Assembly (NCBI GenBank): GCA_009829735.1
Contig: CM020619.1
Location: forward strand, 15,073,589 to 15,137,588
Origin: Pyropia yezoensis
Taxonomy: Eukaryota > Rhodophyta > Bangiophyceae > Bangiales > Bangiaceae
DNA length: 64,000 nucleotides
Direction of reading: 5' to 3'
This document shows, piece by piece, positions 1-11,224 of the stretch (within the stretch, counting starts at the first letter, position 1; every line of letters starts with the position of its first letter). The notes beneath the pieces are model-generated. The model did not search any database. It was given only the letters and a program-made list of their open reading frames with translations, and was not told the DNA's origin. The translations under genes were made by a program, and so were the position numbers.

Positions 1-927
1 CCGCCGCCCGTCACTCACGCCCACTTAAGAGCGGTCTCCTGGGTGAAAATACACACATCCCATTGGTTGAAAAACCTCGGGAACACCTAGAGAGAACGCG
101 GAAGGCCGCGCAAGAGAGACACAAACAGGCACCTGAGGCCCGGCCGACTGGAAAAAAATACCCGTGCCAAACACCATAAGATGCGCTATGAGCTCCTCTT
201 TTTTATGCACATTTTTTCTTGTCTCTTTCGTCGGTGCTTCACTCTGCTTCACGGGGGCACAAAGCCAGATGACCGCAAACAGGCCCTCTTAACTGGGCGT
301 GCACTGTGACGGGGGTGCCACGGCACAACCCCGTCGCCGCCCGCCCCTTCCCCAGTTGCGCCACCGCGTGGTGTAACCACGTGCACGGGCCATGGCGTAC
401 ATACATACGCCCACTGCCGCCCCCGGTGACGGTCCACAAGGACAAGTTGAAAAGGAGATAAGAGAGAGAAACCACCATAGGTCAGACGAGACCGGGGGCC
501 CCGCCGGACATCGGCTCTGCCGTCCTCGCACTGGCCGCGCGGTCACCGCAGGGGAGGACAGCCGGTAGGTCCACCCAGAGTGGAGCGCACAAGAGAGGGG
601 CTGGCGTGGGGCGGGGTATCTAACGTGCACGCAGGTGAAGCATCGCGTCCTGCCGAGCTCCTCTCCCCCTGAAAAAGTCGTCCCCCCCGGCGAGGCCACG
701 GCCACCACCAAAGCATCATGGTCCCTGTCCAGGTTGCGGCGTGCCCCAGATCGCCAATGGAAGGCACGTCTGGCCTGGCCAATCGCGATCCACAACTTGC
801 CCGTGGCGCTTCCCCACAACCTCGTCAGTGGTGCCCGCCGCCCATTGTCGTCAGCGGCGCCCCCTCGTTTCCTCGTCAGCGGTACCCCCCCCCCAAACCT
901 CGTCAGTGCGACCCTTCCACAATCTCA
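1..927. other. No supported gene; GC-rich flank
   Basis: Open frames here are short or overlap on opposite strands and none resembles a known protein. The stretch from about 820 to 930 is C-rich with repeated CGTCAG-containing units. It lies downstream of the minus-strand methyltransferase stop at 928, so part of it is probably that gene's 3' untranslated region. I see no RNA gene or mobile element. Confidence 0.5.
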
Positions 928-2927
928 TCAGTAGCGCTTGCCCCCCAGTTCGACCGACGACAAACTCCCACCCCGCTGCTTCCGCCGCGCCGCCGCCCGC
1001 GCCACCGCCCCCCCATCATCAGGCGGCAGGCCCGCGTCGTCAATCGCCCGTGGGCCCCGGCGGGAGGGCGTCGCCGCCGCCTCCCGCGAAAGCGGCGGGG
1101 CGGGGGAGCGCCCCGGCAGCCGGGGCGCGCCGGGTTCCCCAACCTGCCCTCCTGCCGCCGACCGCTCCCCCACCACCCACTTGGTGGACCGCGCTGCGCC
1201 ATTGGTGCCATGCCGCCCGCGGCGGGGCGTACCCGCGGGGGTGGTGCCATGAATGCCGCCGCCGCCGCCCCGTCCCGCCGCGCCCGGCTGCCCGCGGCGC
1301 ACCGCCGAGCGCACCGCCGCGGCAACCACTGCCGCCACCCCCAGCCGCAGGACGTCTCCCCACACGAGCGCCACCAGCGACGAGGCGCCCCGCGCAAGCG
1401 GCCAATGCGCCGGGCATGCGGTGGCGACGGCGGCCGCCCAGACGCGCTCGGGGAGTGTCACGGCTGGCGGCAGCGCGCCGTCCCGAAAGTCCACCCCGTC
1501 CCGGTGGTAGGGGGCGTGGAGGGCGGCCTCGGGGAGGGGCAGCTCCGCGTCTGACACGTGTGGCGAGCGGCGGAGGACGAGGAGCCCTTGCGGCTCGTCT
1601 ACGGGCCCCACGGAGCGGTCGGCCCCCGCGACGGCTGCCACCCGCGCAACGGGGGTGTAGTAGCGCAGGATGGGCGCGTACAGATGGGAGCGGGTGCCCC
1701 AGTCGTGCACAAAGACCACGGACGAGGGGGTGAGGTAGGGGAGCACCCTCATGGCGGTCGCAACGCGAGCACGGCCATCAATGAGGACCGCGTCAAAGCA
1801 AGGAGGCTCACTTTGTCCCCCGTCAGCGTCAGCGGCCAGGTCGTCCACGGCGTTGACATAGGAATGGAATTGGGCGTAGCTGCCGTGCTCAAAGGGGGAG
1901 ACCAGCCCCCATGGCCGAGAGGCGGGTGACCGTGGCGGGAGGGGCGCCGCGGCGGCCGCCGCGACCGCCCCGCTGAGGGGGGAGGGGTGCGTGTCCGCCG
2001 TGAGTGACGGCGGCACGCACCGGAAGCGGCGGACCTTGTCCAACAGCCCGGCATCCGCCACGCGGCCGGCCACCACGTCGTGCCACTCACAATCGTGCTC
2101 GACAGAGTAGATGTTGGCGACCAGCCGCCCAAACTCCGTTGTGCTTCCACCACTGCCGAACTCGAGGTAGGTATCCGTGGGACTAAGGTAGCTGGCTATC
2201 AGGTCCGCCTCGGAGCGGTGCATCCTGAAGGAAGAGGGAACGGGGGGGGGGGGAGATGATGTTTTAGGGCGAGGACGAGGTCAGCGCATGAGGGTCAGGG
2301 AGTGCAACGCGGAAAAAGCACAGCGCAAAGCAAGGTCAGGGGAAGCCCTATCACAAGGACAGCAGCGCGTCTCTGGTCGGGTCAACGCCTCCGCCAAGCC
2401 CCACTCCCGTAAAAACCTCGCTGCCCAACAGCCCCCCGCGCGTACATAATCTGCGAGTAGTTGACCACCGGCGTCGCGGCCGTGGCGGCCGCCCCCACCA
2501 GCCACGACGGGTCTTTGGCCGGCCGTGCCGCCGCATCCACCGCCGCTGCCGCCGCCTCCGTTACCGCCGCCGCCGCTGCGGCAACCGCGGCAGCCGGCCC
2601 CGACGCGCCCAGGCTGCCGGTCGTGGCGCCACCGGCGGGAGCACCCCCCCCCTCTTCCGCCGCGCCAGAGCGGCCGGCGGCGCCCCGCAAAGGCCAGGGC
2701 CAGGGGATGTGCCAGCCAGACCCGCCGCCACTCGCGGCAGCCGCTGGTGAGCCGCCCAGCGACGCTGCATCCGACAACTTCCAGCCTGCAACGCCTGGGA
2801 TGCCGCCGCCGCCGCCGCCGTCACCCGCTGCTGCCGCCGCCGCGGCCGCCGCCGTCAGCAGCAGCGCCGCGGGAGTGACCTTCCCCGGCCGCCGTCGCCG
2901 CCGCGCCGATGGCCGCGTCGTGTGCAT
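928..2927 (-). CDS. Membrane-anchored SAM-dependent methyltransferase-like protein (two exons)
   Basis: Exons are 2927-2446 and 2224-928, about 592 aa. The inferred intron 2225-2445 has donor GTACGC and acceptor TTCAG; it is phase 2 and joins two frames cleanly. Exon 1 opens with a basic patch (RRRRR) followed by a hydrophobic Ala/Leu stretch (about residues 17-36), which looks like a type II signal anchor. Exon 2 shows class I methyltransferase features: a SAM-binding loop YLEFGSGGSTTEF, an acidic SVEHD strand, FDAVLIDGRAR and VVFVHDW. The C-terminal third is low complexity with one possible further membrane segment, and the exact end is less certain. The substrate is unknown; a secretory-pathway methyltransferase acting on glycans or small molecules is an inference. 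The ATG at 2927 was chosen because it directly precedes the anchor; ATGs further upstream in the same frame are possible. Confidence 0.62.
2225..2445 (-). other. Inferred spliceosomal intron, 221 nt
   Basis: Donor GTACGC at 2445-2440 and acceptor CTTCCTTCAG ending at 2225 on the minus strand. Removing it (phase 2) joins an upstream frame ending NYSQI to the methyltransferase frame beginning MHRSEADLI. The unspliced frame runs into a stop, which supports the intron. The donor matches the GTACGY form seen in most other introns of this window. Confidence 0.7.
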
Positions 2928-4141
2928 CGCATGCAATGAACAGGACAAAAGCAAGGTGATGGATGGGCAGGTAGGCGTATATGAGGGCTGGGGCGGCAGA
3001 GGAGGCACAAGGCGAGGACGAGTGTCGCCACGCCCCGCGCTCCGAGGACCAAGGGACATCCGCTTTGCTTTTTACGTTGCTCTCGACGGCTGACGCTAAA
3101 TCGATGACACCAAGAGTGGCGCTTCTGGTTGGCGAAAAGAAAAAAAGAGATGAAAAAGAATAATTACTTACTCTGACTGGTGAGCGGACAGCGGCCTTGA
3201 AGTACCTCGTCGACACATGGAACGAAGTGTCGTGCGTTAGGGCGGCGTGACGATGACCTCACAGCAAGGACAGTCGCCATCACCGACACCCACACAGTGA
3301 ATACTTGGCTTCAATTGGCAAGCCCGCCATCCATATCCACCGAGGCGTCGCCTACAAGGCCGCGCGTGGCACCTGCGCAGCTGTCCATCTGACGGCCCCC
3401 ACCCACAGCCCCACCCACGCAGGCAGTCCCTGTCCCCCGTGGTGCGTCCGTTGCGTCGCAGGGCCAGCGTGCAGCGCGGCCGACCATCCCCCACATTGCC
3501 ACCACTCCGTGACCGAGTGTCGCCCGTCCCCATCACTTGGGCTGTCACCCGCTCGCGCTCTCTCTTCTCCCTCCCCCTCCCCCCGCCCCTCTCCCCCCTC
3601 AATCCCCTGGCCCTACATCACGTGCCCCTGCTGTGCTGTCGGTGCGGGTGTATCAACCTGCCCCCTCGCCGCCAATCTTTCTTCTTTTGTCGCCGCAGAC
3701 GGTGCGTGCTGCCGTCCGGTGCGGGCGCTGCTGCAGTCTTTGGTACCCCGGGGCCGCCGTCCGACCGGGAGTGGTCTCACGGCGACGCCTGTCGACTGCC
3801 GTCGGTGGCCCGGCTTGTGGCCCGTGTGACCGTGGTTTCGGGAGCACGGCTGCGCGCGGGCGGAGCGGGGGGGGGGGGGGGGGGGGTGGTGGGGAGGAGC
3901 ACTTCCACCGGCGGCCTACGCTGTCGGAGGCCCACGAGGGCTTTTTCCTCACCGGTCAGTGTGGGGTTGCCTTGGTCACGGCTGCCAGCCGGGGGGAGCT
4001 GCGAGGGCTGACCCGAGCGACAACTGACGGCGCGTAGGCGGCACCGTCTCGCCCCCGTTTTTTGGACGGGTCTTCAGAGCTGGGTGAGCGGGCGCGACCG
4101 CGCGTTGTCGCACCTCTTATTGCGCTCGTGCGGGCGGCACC
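2928..4141. other. Divergent intergenic region with a 20-nt poly-G tract
   Basis: This lies between the minus-strand methyltransferase and VPS4 on the plus strand, so it should hold both promoters. A run of about 20 G spans 3867-3886. CT-rich sequence occurs around 3560-3610. Open frames here are compositional and show no family motifs. Confidence 0.4.
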
Positions 4142-5809
4142 ATGGCAGACAACTCGTCGTTTATTGAGAATGGCATGCAACACGCCCAGCGGGCCATCAA
4201 GGCCGACAGAGAGGCGTGCTCGTCCAACGACCCTGACCAGTATAACGAGGCGTACCGAGGTAAGCTTTTGGCGGGGCAGCCGTCACCTTGGGCTCGGCGC
4301 AGCCGCTCTCTCTCTCTTTGGCGGGGAGTATGCTTGTGGTTTTTTGCGTGAGGGTCTTTTGTCCATTCGGTTGAGAGATGTTCCTTGGGTGTGGGCGTTG
4401 CAGCCTATGAGCCTTGGCCTAGATGCGTCGTGTGGATGTTGTCTGTGTTGCTGACTTTTTTTTTGCTGGTGCGTTGTGTCCCGTTGTGCCCTGTTTCTGG
4501 CTGGTCTGGTCTCCCTTGTGTGTTTGGCTATCGTCTCGCAGGGTACATGCGGTGCATCGAGCACTTCATGACGGCCCTCAAATACGAAAAGAACGACAAG
4601 ACCAAGAGCATCCTGACGTCCAAGCTGGAGGAGTACATGGGCCGCGCCGAGGTCATGAAGGGTTGGCTCGACGACTACGAGGCCGACGCAAATGGCGGTG
4701 GTGGTGGCGGCGGTGGTGGGGCGTCCACCACTGCGAAGAGGAAGACCAAGGGCGGCACAAAAAAGAAGAACCCCAAAGGCGACGGCGACGGTGGAGGGGA
4801 CGGAGACAATGAGGAGGAGAAGAAAATGCGGGCAGCCCTGCAGTCGGCCATCGTGTCGGAAAAGCCCAACGTCAAGTGGGACGACGTGGCCGGTCTGGAG
4901 GGTGCCAAGGAGGCGCTCAAGGAGGCGGTTATCTTGCCCATGCGCTTCCCTGGCCTTTTCACGGGCAACCGCAAGCCGTGGCGGGGCATCCTGATGTATG
5001 GCCCCCCTGGGACGGGGAAGAGTTACCTCGCCAAGGCGGTGGCCACCGAGGCCGATGCCAAGTTCTTCTCCGTCTCGTCGTCGGACCTGGTGTCCAAGTG
5101 GCAGGGCGAGTCAGAGAAGCTGGTGCGGGAGCTGTTCCGCATGGCTCGGGAGGCCGGGCGGGCGATTGTCTTCATCGACGAGATTGACTCCCTGGCCTCC
5201 TCCCGGTCCGACTCGGAGTCCGAGTCGGCACGACGCATCAAGACCGAGTTTCTCGTCCAGATGCAAGGGGTTGGCAACAACAGCGACGGGGTGCTGGTGC
5301 TGGGCGCCACAAACATCCCGTGGGGGTTGGACTCGGCCATCCGCCGCCGCTTTGAACGCCGCATCTACATCCCGCTGCCCGACGTGCGGGCGCGGTCACG
5401 GATGTTTGAGATCCATCTCGGCTCCACGCCCCACACCCTCCAACACCCCGACTACATGCACCTAGGCGGCAAGTCGGACGGGTACTCGGGGTCCGACATC
5501 AATGTGCTGGTGCGGGATGCGATCATGCAGCCGATCCGGACGCTGCAGAACGCGCAGTACTTCAAGCGCGTGTCGGTGTCCGACGACAAGACGGGCGCGC
5601 TCGTGACGAAGTGGTCGCCCTGCTCGCCGGGCGACCCAGCCGCCGAGCCGATGACCCTCATGGCGCTGCCGCCAGACCAGGTGTTTGTGCCACCCGTTTC
5701 GCGCTTTGATTTTGACAAGGCGCTGTCGTCGTCCAAACCGTCGGTGGGGACAGACGACATCCAGAAACACGTCGAGTTCACGCGGGACTTCGGGCAGGAG
5801 GGCAACTAG
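4142..5809 (+). CDS. VPS4: VPS4 AAA ATPase (ESCRT disassembly), two exons
   Basis: Exons are 4142-4259 and 4542-5809, 461 aa (yeast and human VPS4 are about 440). The N-terminal MIT domain starts at the ATG ([18 protein letters not shown]) and continues across the splice site to about residue 80. A Gly-rich and Lys-rich linker follows and accounts for the extra length. The AAA core has Walker A GPPGTGKS (about residue 193), Walker [10 protein letters not shown] (about 245-253), the sensor region [10 protein letters not shown] and arginine-finger context RRRFERR. The C-terminal helix ends in DFGQEG, a VPS4 hallmark. It recycles ESCRT-III at endosomes, the abscission site and the nuclear envelope. 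All catalytic motifs are intact. The intron sits inside the MIT domain. Confidence 0.95.
4260..4541 (+). other. VPS4 intron, 282 nt
   Basis: Donor GTAAGC at 4260-4265 and acceptor TCTCGCAG ending at 4541. The interior is T/G-rich compared with the surrounding exons, with a T run near 4450-4460. Splicing (phase 1) restores the MIT helix reading [13 protein letters not shown]. This is the only inferred donor in the window with the textbook GTAAG start; the others are GTACG. Confidence 0.9.
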
Positions 5810-6074
5810 GGGAAGGGGGACGCGCGTTTCTTGGCAACCTCGCCGGTTGTGGGCTCTGCTGTCGGGGCTTGCCGTCCGCCTCGTTTCCCCCGTCTGGTTC
5901 GCTTCCCCCTGTGTTCATGTCCTTCTCTGGTGCTGATCGTATTCTTCTTTTTTTTTTCTATTTGCGAGCTGCTGTCAGGCTGTGCCTGAGCCTCACCACC
6001 CCCTCGTCCCCTGACCTGTAAAAAGTAAGTGTCTGCGTGGACGCGCCACTGTGTGCCTGCCCCTCAATATCAAG

Positions 6075-7202
6075 TTAGGAGCGGCTGTCCTGATGTGTCT
6101 GGGGATGCAAATATGGTGGCCACCCCAACGCGTTGTTCAGGAGTGCCTCATCACGTTCCCCATCGCACAAATATTTTTGGGGGGGGCTCGATATAGGAGC
6201 CCCGCACAGCCCCACTCGCGCCCCAACCCCTGCCCCTTGCTTCCCGCCCCGCCGCGTCTCACCCCTCCCCGTCTCGCCCACCAGCGTCGGGTGGTGGCTC
6301 CCAGCACCTGCTATCGGTCGAGCCCGACCCAGACGGACCAGGTTGGTCTGCAGGGGCGCCACCCCCCCCCCCCTGGGCCCCGTGGGGGGCTCCTCCCGTT
6401 CGCCATCATCGCCCCCCTCCCCGGGTGGCAGCTGCGCTGGCGGCGGTGGCGCAGCCGCCGCCGCCTCTGCCGCCGCTGCCGCATCTGCCGCCACTACCGC
6501 CGCCACCGCCGCTGCCGCCGCCGTCTCCCCCCCCAGCCGCATCCGTAGCGCCGCCTGCTCTGCCAGCAGCTCTGCCAGCCGCGCGCGGAGGGCGGGGAGC
6601 CGCTGCCGCAGGTGGCCCAGCTCCTGGCTGTCGGCGAGCAACGCCGTCTTGCGCCGCTCGTTGCTCCGCTTGGCCGACACCCGGTTCCGCACCGCCCGCG
6701 CGTAGCGGACGCTGTGCCGCTCGTTGCTGTCCAGGTTGCGAGTGCGAAGGAGGGCGGTCGCGTCCGCGGCGGCCAAACTGCCGCCCGCGCCCACGCCCGC
6801 GCCACCCGGCCCGGCGGCGCTGCCGTGGCTGCCCATGGAGGTAGCAGCGGCGGTGCCGCCGCCGCCACCGCTCCCCGCGACGCTGTCACCGGCGGCGCCA
6901 GCAGAGACGCCGACGCCATGACCGCCGCCGTTGTCTGTCGGCCTTCCATCACCCTCCCCGTCGCGGGGCGAGCGTGACGACGGCGGGGTGCCCGACCAGC
7001 GGGCGCTCCCCCCGGCCCCTCCCGACGGGCGGGGCACGTCCCGTGGCCGCCGCGACGCCACGCCACGGGAGTAGCCACGGGGGGGCAGCGGCGGCCGCTC
7101 GCTGATGAGCGCGTCGACACGGAGGAGGTCGTCGTCTTCCTCAGACACCTCCCCGTCCATCGCGGTCACCACCAGCCGCCGGTGGCCCTCAGCGGCCGAG
7201 CC

Positions 7203-7268
<66 letters not shown>

Positions 7269-8942
7269 CGCTCCGCCTGCGGGCAACGGGCACGAGGGGC
7301 TGAGGGGGAGGGGCACCGCGGATGGAAGGCCCCCCGACGAGCTGCCCGCCGCAACGTCAAAGGCGGGGAGGCTTTGCGCTGGCCCGCCGCCTTGCGAACC
7401 CGCACCCCCTGTGGGAAAGGCGAAAAACGACGATGCCGGCGGCGGCAGCGGCGGCGGCGCAGACCAGCCGTCCAGGCTCCCCGATAGGCGCGTCGACGGG
7501 CCGCCCGCGGCCGACCCCCCGCGCCCCCCCCCCGTCGGCATCTGATGGGAGATGTCAATAGTCGGTATCCCCCCGCCCCCCCCGCCCTCCCCGCCTGGCG
7601 GGGCGGCCAAGGTCGCCGAGGCGCCGCCCCACCCCCCCCGGCCCCGCCCGTACGCGCAGCGGCCACACTCGCAGCTCTCATCGTGGGGAGCGGCCATGTC
7701 GTCGGCAAAGGCGCACCCCCCCGGCCCCGGCCCCGCCCGCGTATCGATAGCCGCGGCGAGCCCCACGCCGCGCTGCTCCCCCACCCCCCCCCGGCTGAGC
7801 GCCACGGCCGCCGCGTCGACGACCGCCGCCGCGTCGACAGCGTTCCCCGCGGCGGGCACCCGCAGCACCACCGTTGACCGGGAGCGCCGCGCGAGGGCCG
7901 CCTCGGCCGCCCGCAGGCGGGCGCCCACCGCCGCCGACGCGGGCAGCGCCGCCCACAGGGCCGACACGTACAGCACGCCCACCCACGGGGAGAGGCCCCA
8001 GGTGATGGAGCTGGCCGAGGCGGTCAGCGCCAGCCGCAACATCCGCCGCCGCTCGGGCCGGGCGTGCCGCAGGCGGATGGAGATGAGCCGCCGCTCCTGC
8101 GCGAGGCACGGCCCGCCACCCTGCACGGTCCCCCCCGCGGGTGCAAACCGCGACAGGAGGACGGTACCAAAGTAGGTGCCCCGGAAGCCCTGAAAGCCAA
8201 AGCCCGAAAAGTCGGCTGGCGACGACACCCGCCGCGCGGGGCTGCCCGTGCACGGCGGGGGCAGGTCCGACAGGTCGGGGGGGGGCACGCTGCGGCCTGT
8301 GGTGGGCCCGCACAGGCGACAAAAGCGGCGTTCATGAAACGTCATGCGCACAATGATGTGGGCGGGGAGGGTGTTGGGGGCGGGGGCGTCAAAGTGGATC
8401 GTCTCCCGCACACGCTCACACGACAGCACCGACGCTGTCCACGCCACGACGAGCGTATCGTTTGATGGCCGCCAGGAGGTGGCAAACAGCTCGCCCGTCC
8501 CCTCGTCAAGGGCAAACCGGCCGCTCGGCGCGGGCCCAATGACCATAGGGTCCCCGTCCAGGGCGTTGGCGGCCACATCGGTCCACACCAGGCCCAAACT
8601 CAGCCCGTTGACGGACGAGGTGGGGAGAAGGAGCCACGTCAGCGCCAATCTGGGAACCATATCGTCCAGCTCGAGCGGCACGCCGGGTGCCTTCCCCGGT
8701 GGCTGCCGGTACACCTCAGAGTATTCGGCGGCTGCGGCACGGAGCGATGCGACGGGCACCGCCTCGGCGTCAGACGCGGGGGTGAGCAGCCACATGCGGA
8801 GCCAGGACGACAACTCGGGCAGCCGAAAGATGCGCCGCCAGCTATCACGCACGACGGGCAGGCCGCCGCGCGGACCGTCCACGGTGCCCATCGAGCGGGG
8901 GTCGGAGGTGGTGCCCATCACGGCCGGGGGTTCCGCCTCCAT
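6075..8942 (-). CDS. Large protein with a membrane segment and a C-terminal bZIP-like domain
   Basis: One frame is open from 9476 to 6075; I start at the ATG at 8942 (MEAEPPAVMG), giving about 955 aa. Residues 1-290 look globular (RDSWRRIFRLPELSSWLRMW; several Cys near FCRLCGPTTG). A hydrophobic stretch at about 300-334 (GLSPWVGVLYVSALWAAL) could span a membrane. Low-complexity sequence follows, including a Gly run encoded by about 20 CCG repeats (7200-7268). A bZIP-like domain lies at about 747-811: basic region ARAVRNRVSAKRSNERRK followed by a Leu heptad helix (LRQRLPALRARLAELLAEQ). At the position of the invariant bZIP Arg there is Asn. It could be a membrane-tethered transcription factor, or two genes fused by a chance open frame. 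Tethered bZIPs known to me carry the bZIP before the membrane segment, the opposite order. Confidence 0.55.
7200..7268. repeat. (CCG)n microsatellite, about 22 copies
   Basis: A near-perfect CCG trinucleotide array inside the bZIP-type frame, read on the minus strand as poly-Gly. Likely length-variable by slippage. Confidence 0.9.
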
Positions 8943-9476
8943 CGCGCCGGGCCACGCGGGGGCGCCGCCGGGGGGGGAGCGCGCATCGGCCGCCGTGACA
9001 GTCAAGCACCACCACAAGCAGCCGCCGTGACGGCGGGAGGGGGGGGAGAGGCCGTGCCGCCACCACCACCACCGCCGCCGCCGCCGCCGCCGTGGGGGGG
9101 GGGGAGGGGCGGCGGGGGGCGGCGCACGGCGCCGGGCACGACGGCGACCGTCGGCGGCGGCGGCGGCGGCGGCGGCGACGGCGGCGGCGGCGGCGGCGAC
9201 GGCGGCGGCGGCGGCGGCGGCGGTGGCAGAGACGCCCGACGCCGGCCGCACATACCGCCCGCGGGGACGAGGAGGAGACAAAAGGGGTCGCGGCCGCCAG
9301 CCGCCAGCGGAAGCCCGCGGGGGGCGGCGGCAACCAGCGGCGGTGCCAGCAGCAACGGCCGGGCACCACCACCGGCGCGTGGTAAAAAAAGTCCGAGCAG
9401 TGTGGTGCGCCGCCGCTGATGGCGCCACCCGCCCCCCCCACAACGAGCAGCGGGGAATTTGTGGCGTGAGGATCAC
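8943..9476 (-). other. GGC-repeat-rich stretch, possible 5' part of the bZIP-type gene
   Basis: The minus-strand frame stays open here up to an ATG at 9476, but the translation is mostly Ala/Arg/Trp homopolymer from GGC repeats (about 9150-9232), so coding is doubtful. It may be leader, promoter or an upstream exon. No protein motif was recognised. Confidence 0.35.
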
Positions 9477-9782
9477 TCACGTGGGCTCGTGTGGTGGCTG
9501 GCTCGTAGGCAAGGCAAAAGGGAGGTCCCCTCTTGTAAGAAGCCGCCGTTGGGCGCAAGGTGGCGTGCCTACAGAACTGTACGCGGCTTGGCCGTTGCTG
9601 GGCGGCGGGGGCCGGCAGTTCGCAGAGATCTCATGACGTGCCCAAGTTGGTCCACGTGTCGCATTCACGCCTTCCAAGGGCCTTCCAATCAGATCACGCG
9701 GGACGCACCCCGCGCAGCGGATCTAAGACCGTGAATATTATTTTCCGTACATCGGGCCCGAACAGGCGTGTACGGGATTGCA

Positions 9783-10184
9783 GCGCAGTGGTGTCAAACC
9801 CGAAGACGTCGGGGGACCGAGTTTTGGCCCACACATCGCGTGCGAACCCGTGCAGACCCCGAAAAACCCGGCTCAGAGGGTGCGTAAAAGGCGTTTTTTT
9901 TTTTTTTTGCACTGGAGCGCGCAGCCCGTGCAAGCGCACATTGCACTGGCTCCGGAGTTTCTTTCACCTTCATTATCTAAGGCGTCGATGTCCTCACCAA
10001 CGACGAAGAGGGAGCTACGGAGACCAGGCAAAGTGTGCTTGCACGGGCTGTGCGCTCCAGTGCAAGAAAAAAACGCCCTTTACGCACCCTCTGAGCCAGG
10101 TTTTTCGAGGTCTGCACGGGTTCGCACGCGCTGTGTGGGCCACAACTCGGTCCCCCGACGTCTTGGGGTTTGACACCACTGCGC
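9783..10184. mobile_element. Foldback MITE with about 150-bp inverted arms
   Basis: The left arm (about 9783-9938) and right arm (about 10034-10184) are near-perfect reverse complements. Shared blocks include GCGCAGTGGTGTCAAACCC and TGCACTGGAGCGC with their complements. The spacer is about 95 bp. The arms differ mainly in a T run (17 T at 9893-9909) versus a shorter A run in the right arm. There is no coding capacity. Weak similarity continues a few tens of bases outwards on both sides (ATCGGGC), so the true ends may lie at about 9740 and 10225. A non-autonomous DNA transposon is the simplest reading; superfamily is not assignable. Confidence 0.85.
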
Positions 10185-10765
10185 AGGGGGGCGCCCAGGG
10201 GCCCCGTAAAGCCCGATATCCGCGTGCAAGAGCGCGCACGGCGGCGTCATGACCATGCTTCCTACTTGTTATTTTTTTTCTCCTCGACATCTGTCATCAC
10301 GACGACGAGGCCTACCTTCTCATGTAGAGAACGGTCATATTCGTTCTGCAGTGGCCGAGATCGCCTCTTTTTTGCAGGCTGTGCAGGCCTCTTTTCACGA
10401 GACATGCGCCTGTTTGTACGGTCGCGCATTTCGGCCTGCAGCGCATGACCAGCCCGCTGTCCAGTTCGTCTCAGGCACTGCTATCCGATACTCGTTCCGC
10501 TCGAAGTTTCGCGCAACCTGTGCACTCCACTTGTGCTTGCACGTGCAACGGAGCTCTATTTTTGCAATTTTTGAACACGTGCTATGCAGGGTTTGTGCAA
10601 CTCTCCCGTGCTGCGCGATCGTTTTCGTCGCACAGGTGCATGTTCCAACGTGCCCTCCCGCCTCAGAGTGCGTCAAGCGCACTTCCAAGGACTCACAGCC
10701 CAGTTGCGCGCGTCAGCTGATCCGTAGCACGGCGATATGAAAATTGGCGCTGCTATGCTACGGGA
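10185..10765. other. No supported gene
   Basis: Sequence is less GC-rich than its neighbours, with short open frames on both strands and no recognisable domains. It separates the foldback MITE from the left arm of the 459-bp inverted repeat and may be transposon-derived. Confidence 0.4.
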
Positions 10766-11224
10766 CGCGACGGTCGTGGCCCCCCCGCCGCCGCCGCCGT
10801 CGGTCCCGCCGTCGCCGTGCCGGCGGGAGTGACCACGTGGAGCGGCGGCAGCCGCACCACCGGCGGTGTCGGTGTCTACTCGGGCGTCGGCGGTGCGCCG
10901 TCGACGGACGCGCGGGGCGTGCGGCGGGGGCGGCTGCCGCACGCGGTGCCGCAGGTAAGCGTGCAGCAACGCGCGGCGGATGATGATCCAGAGGGTGGCG
11001 GGGGGGCGGGGGTGGGCGGGGGTCGCCCCCTGTCCGTCGCCGCGCGCCGCGCCCGCCGCCGCTGCCGCCGCTCCTCGCCGGCAGACGTCAATTGGCGGCG
11101 GCGGAGGGCGGCGGCGGACGCGGAAAACGCGGTCGGCAGCGTCGACGGCGGCGGTGGCGTCGGCGGTGGCGGCGACGGCGGCGGCGGTGACGGCGGCGGC
11201 GGCTCGGCCGCTGCCGGCCGTGGC
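10766..11224. repeat. Left arm of a 459-bp inverted duplication
   Basis: This arm is the reverse complement of 13110-13568 over equal length with only two mismatches that I could find (near 10793 and near 10838). It duplicates, in opposite orientation, the 5' coding part of the minus-strand gene at 11.1-13.7 kb, including a CAG/GTAAGC junction. The homology ends abruptly after GCCGGCCGTGGC on the inner side. Confidence 0.92.

Noticed and set aside
741..1733. Long plus-strand Pro/Ala/Arg-rich open frame
   Set aside because: It overlaps the methyltransferase coding sequence on the other strand and has no motif; a composition artefact of high GC.
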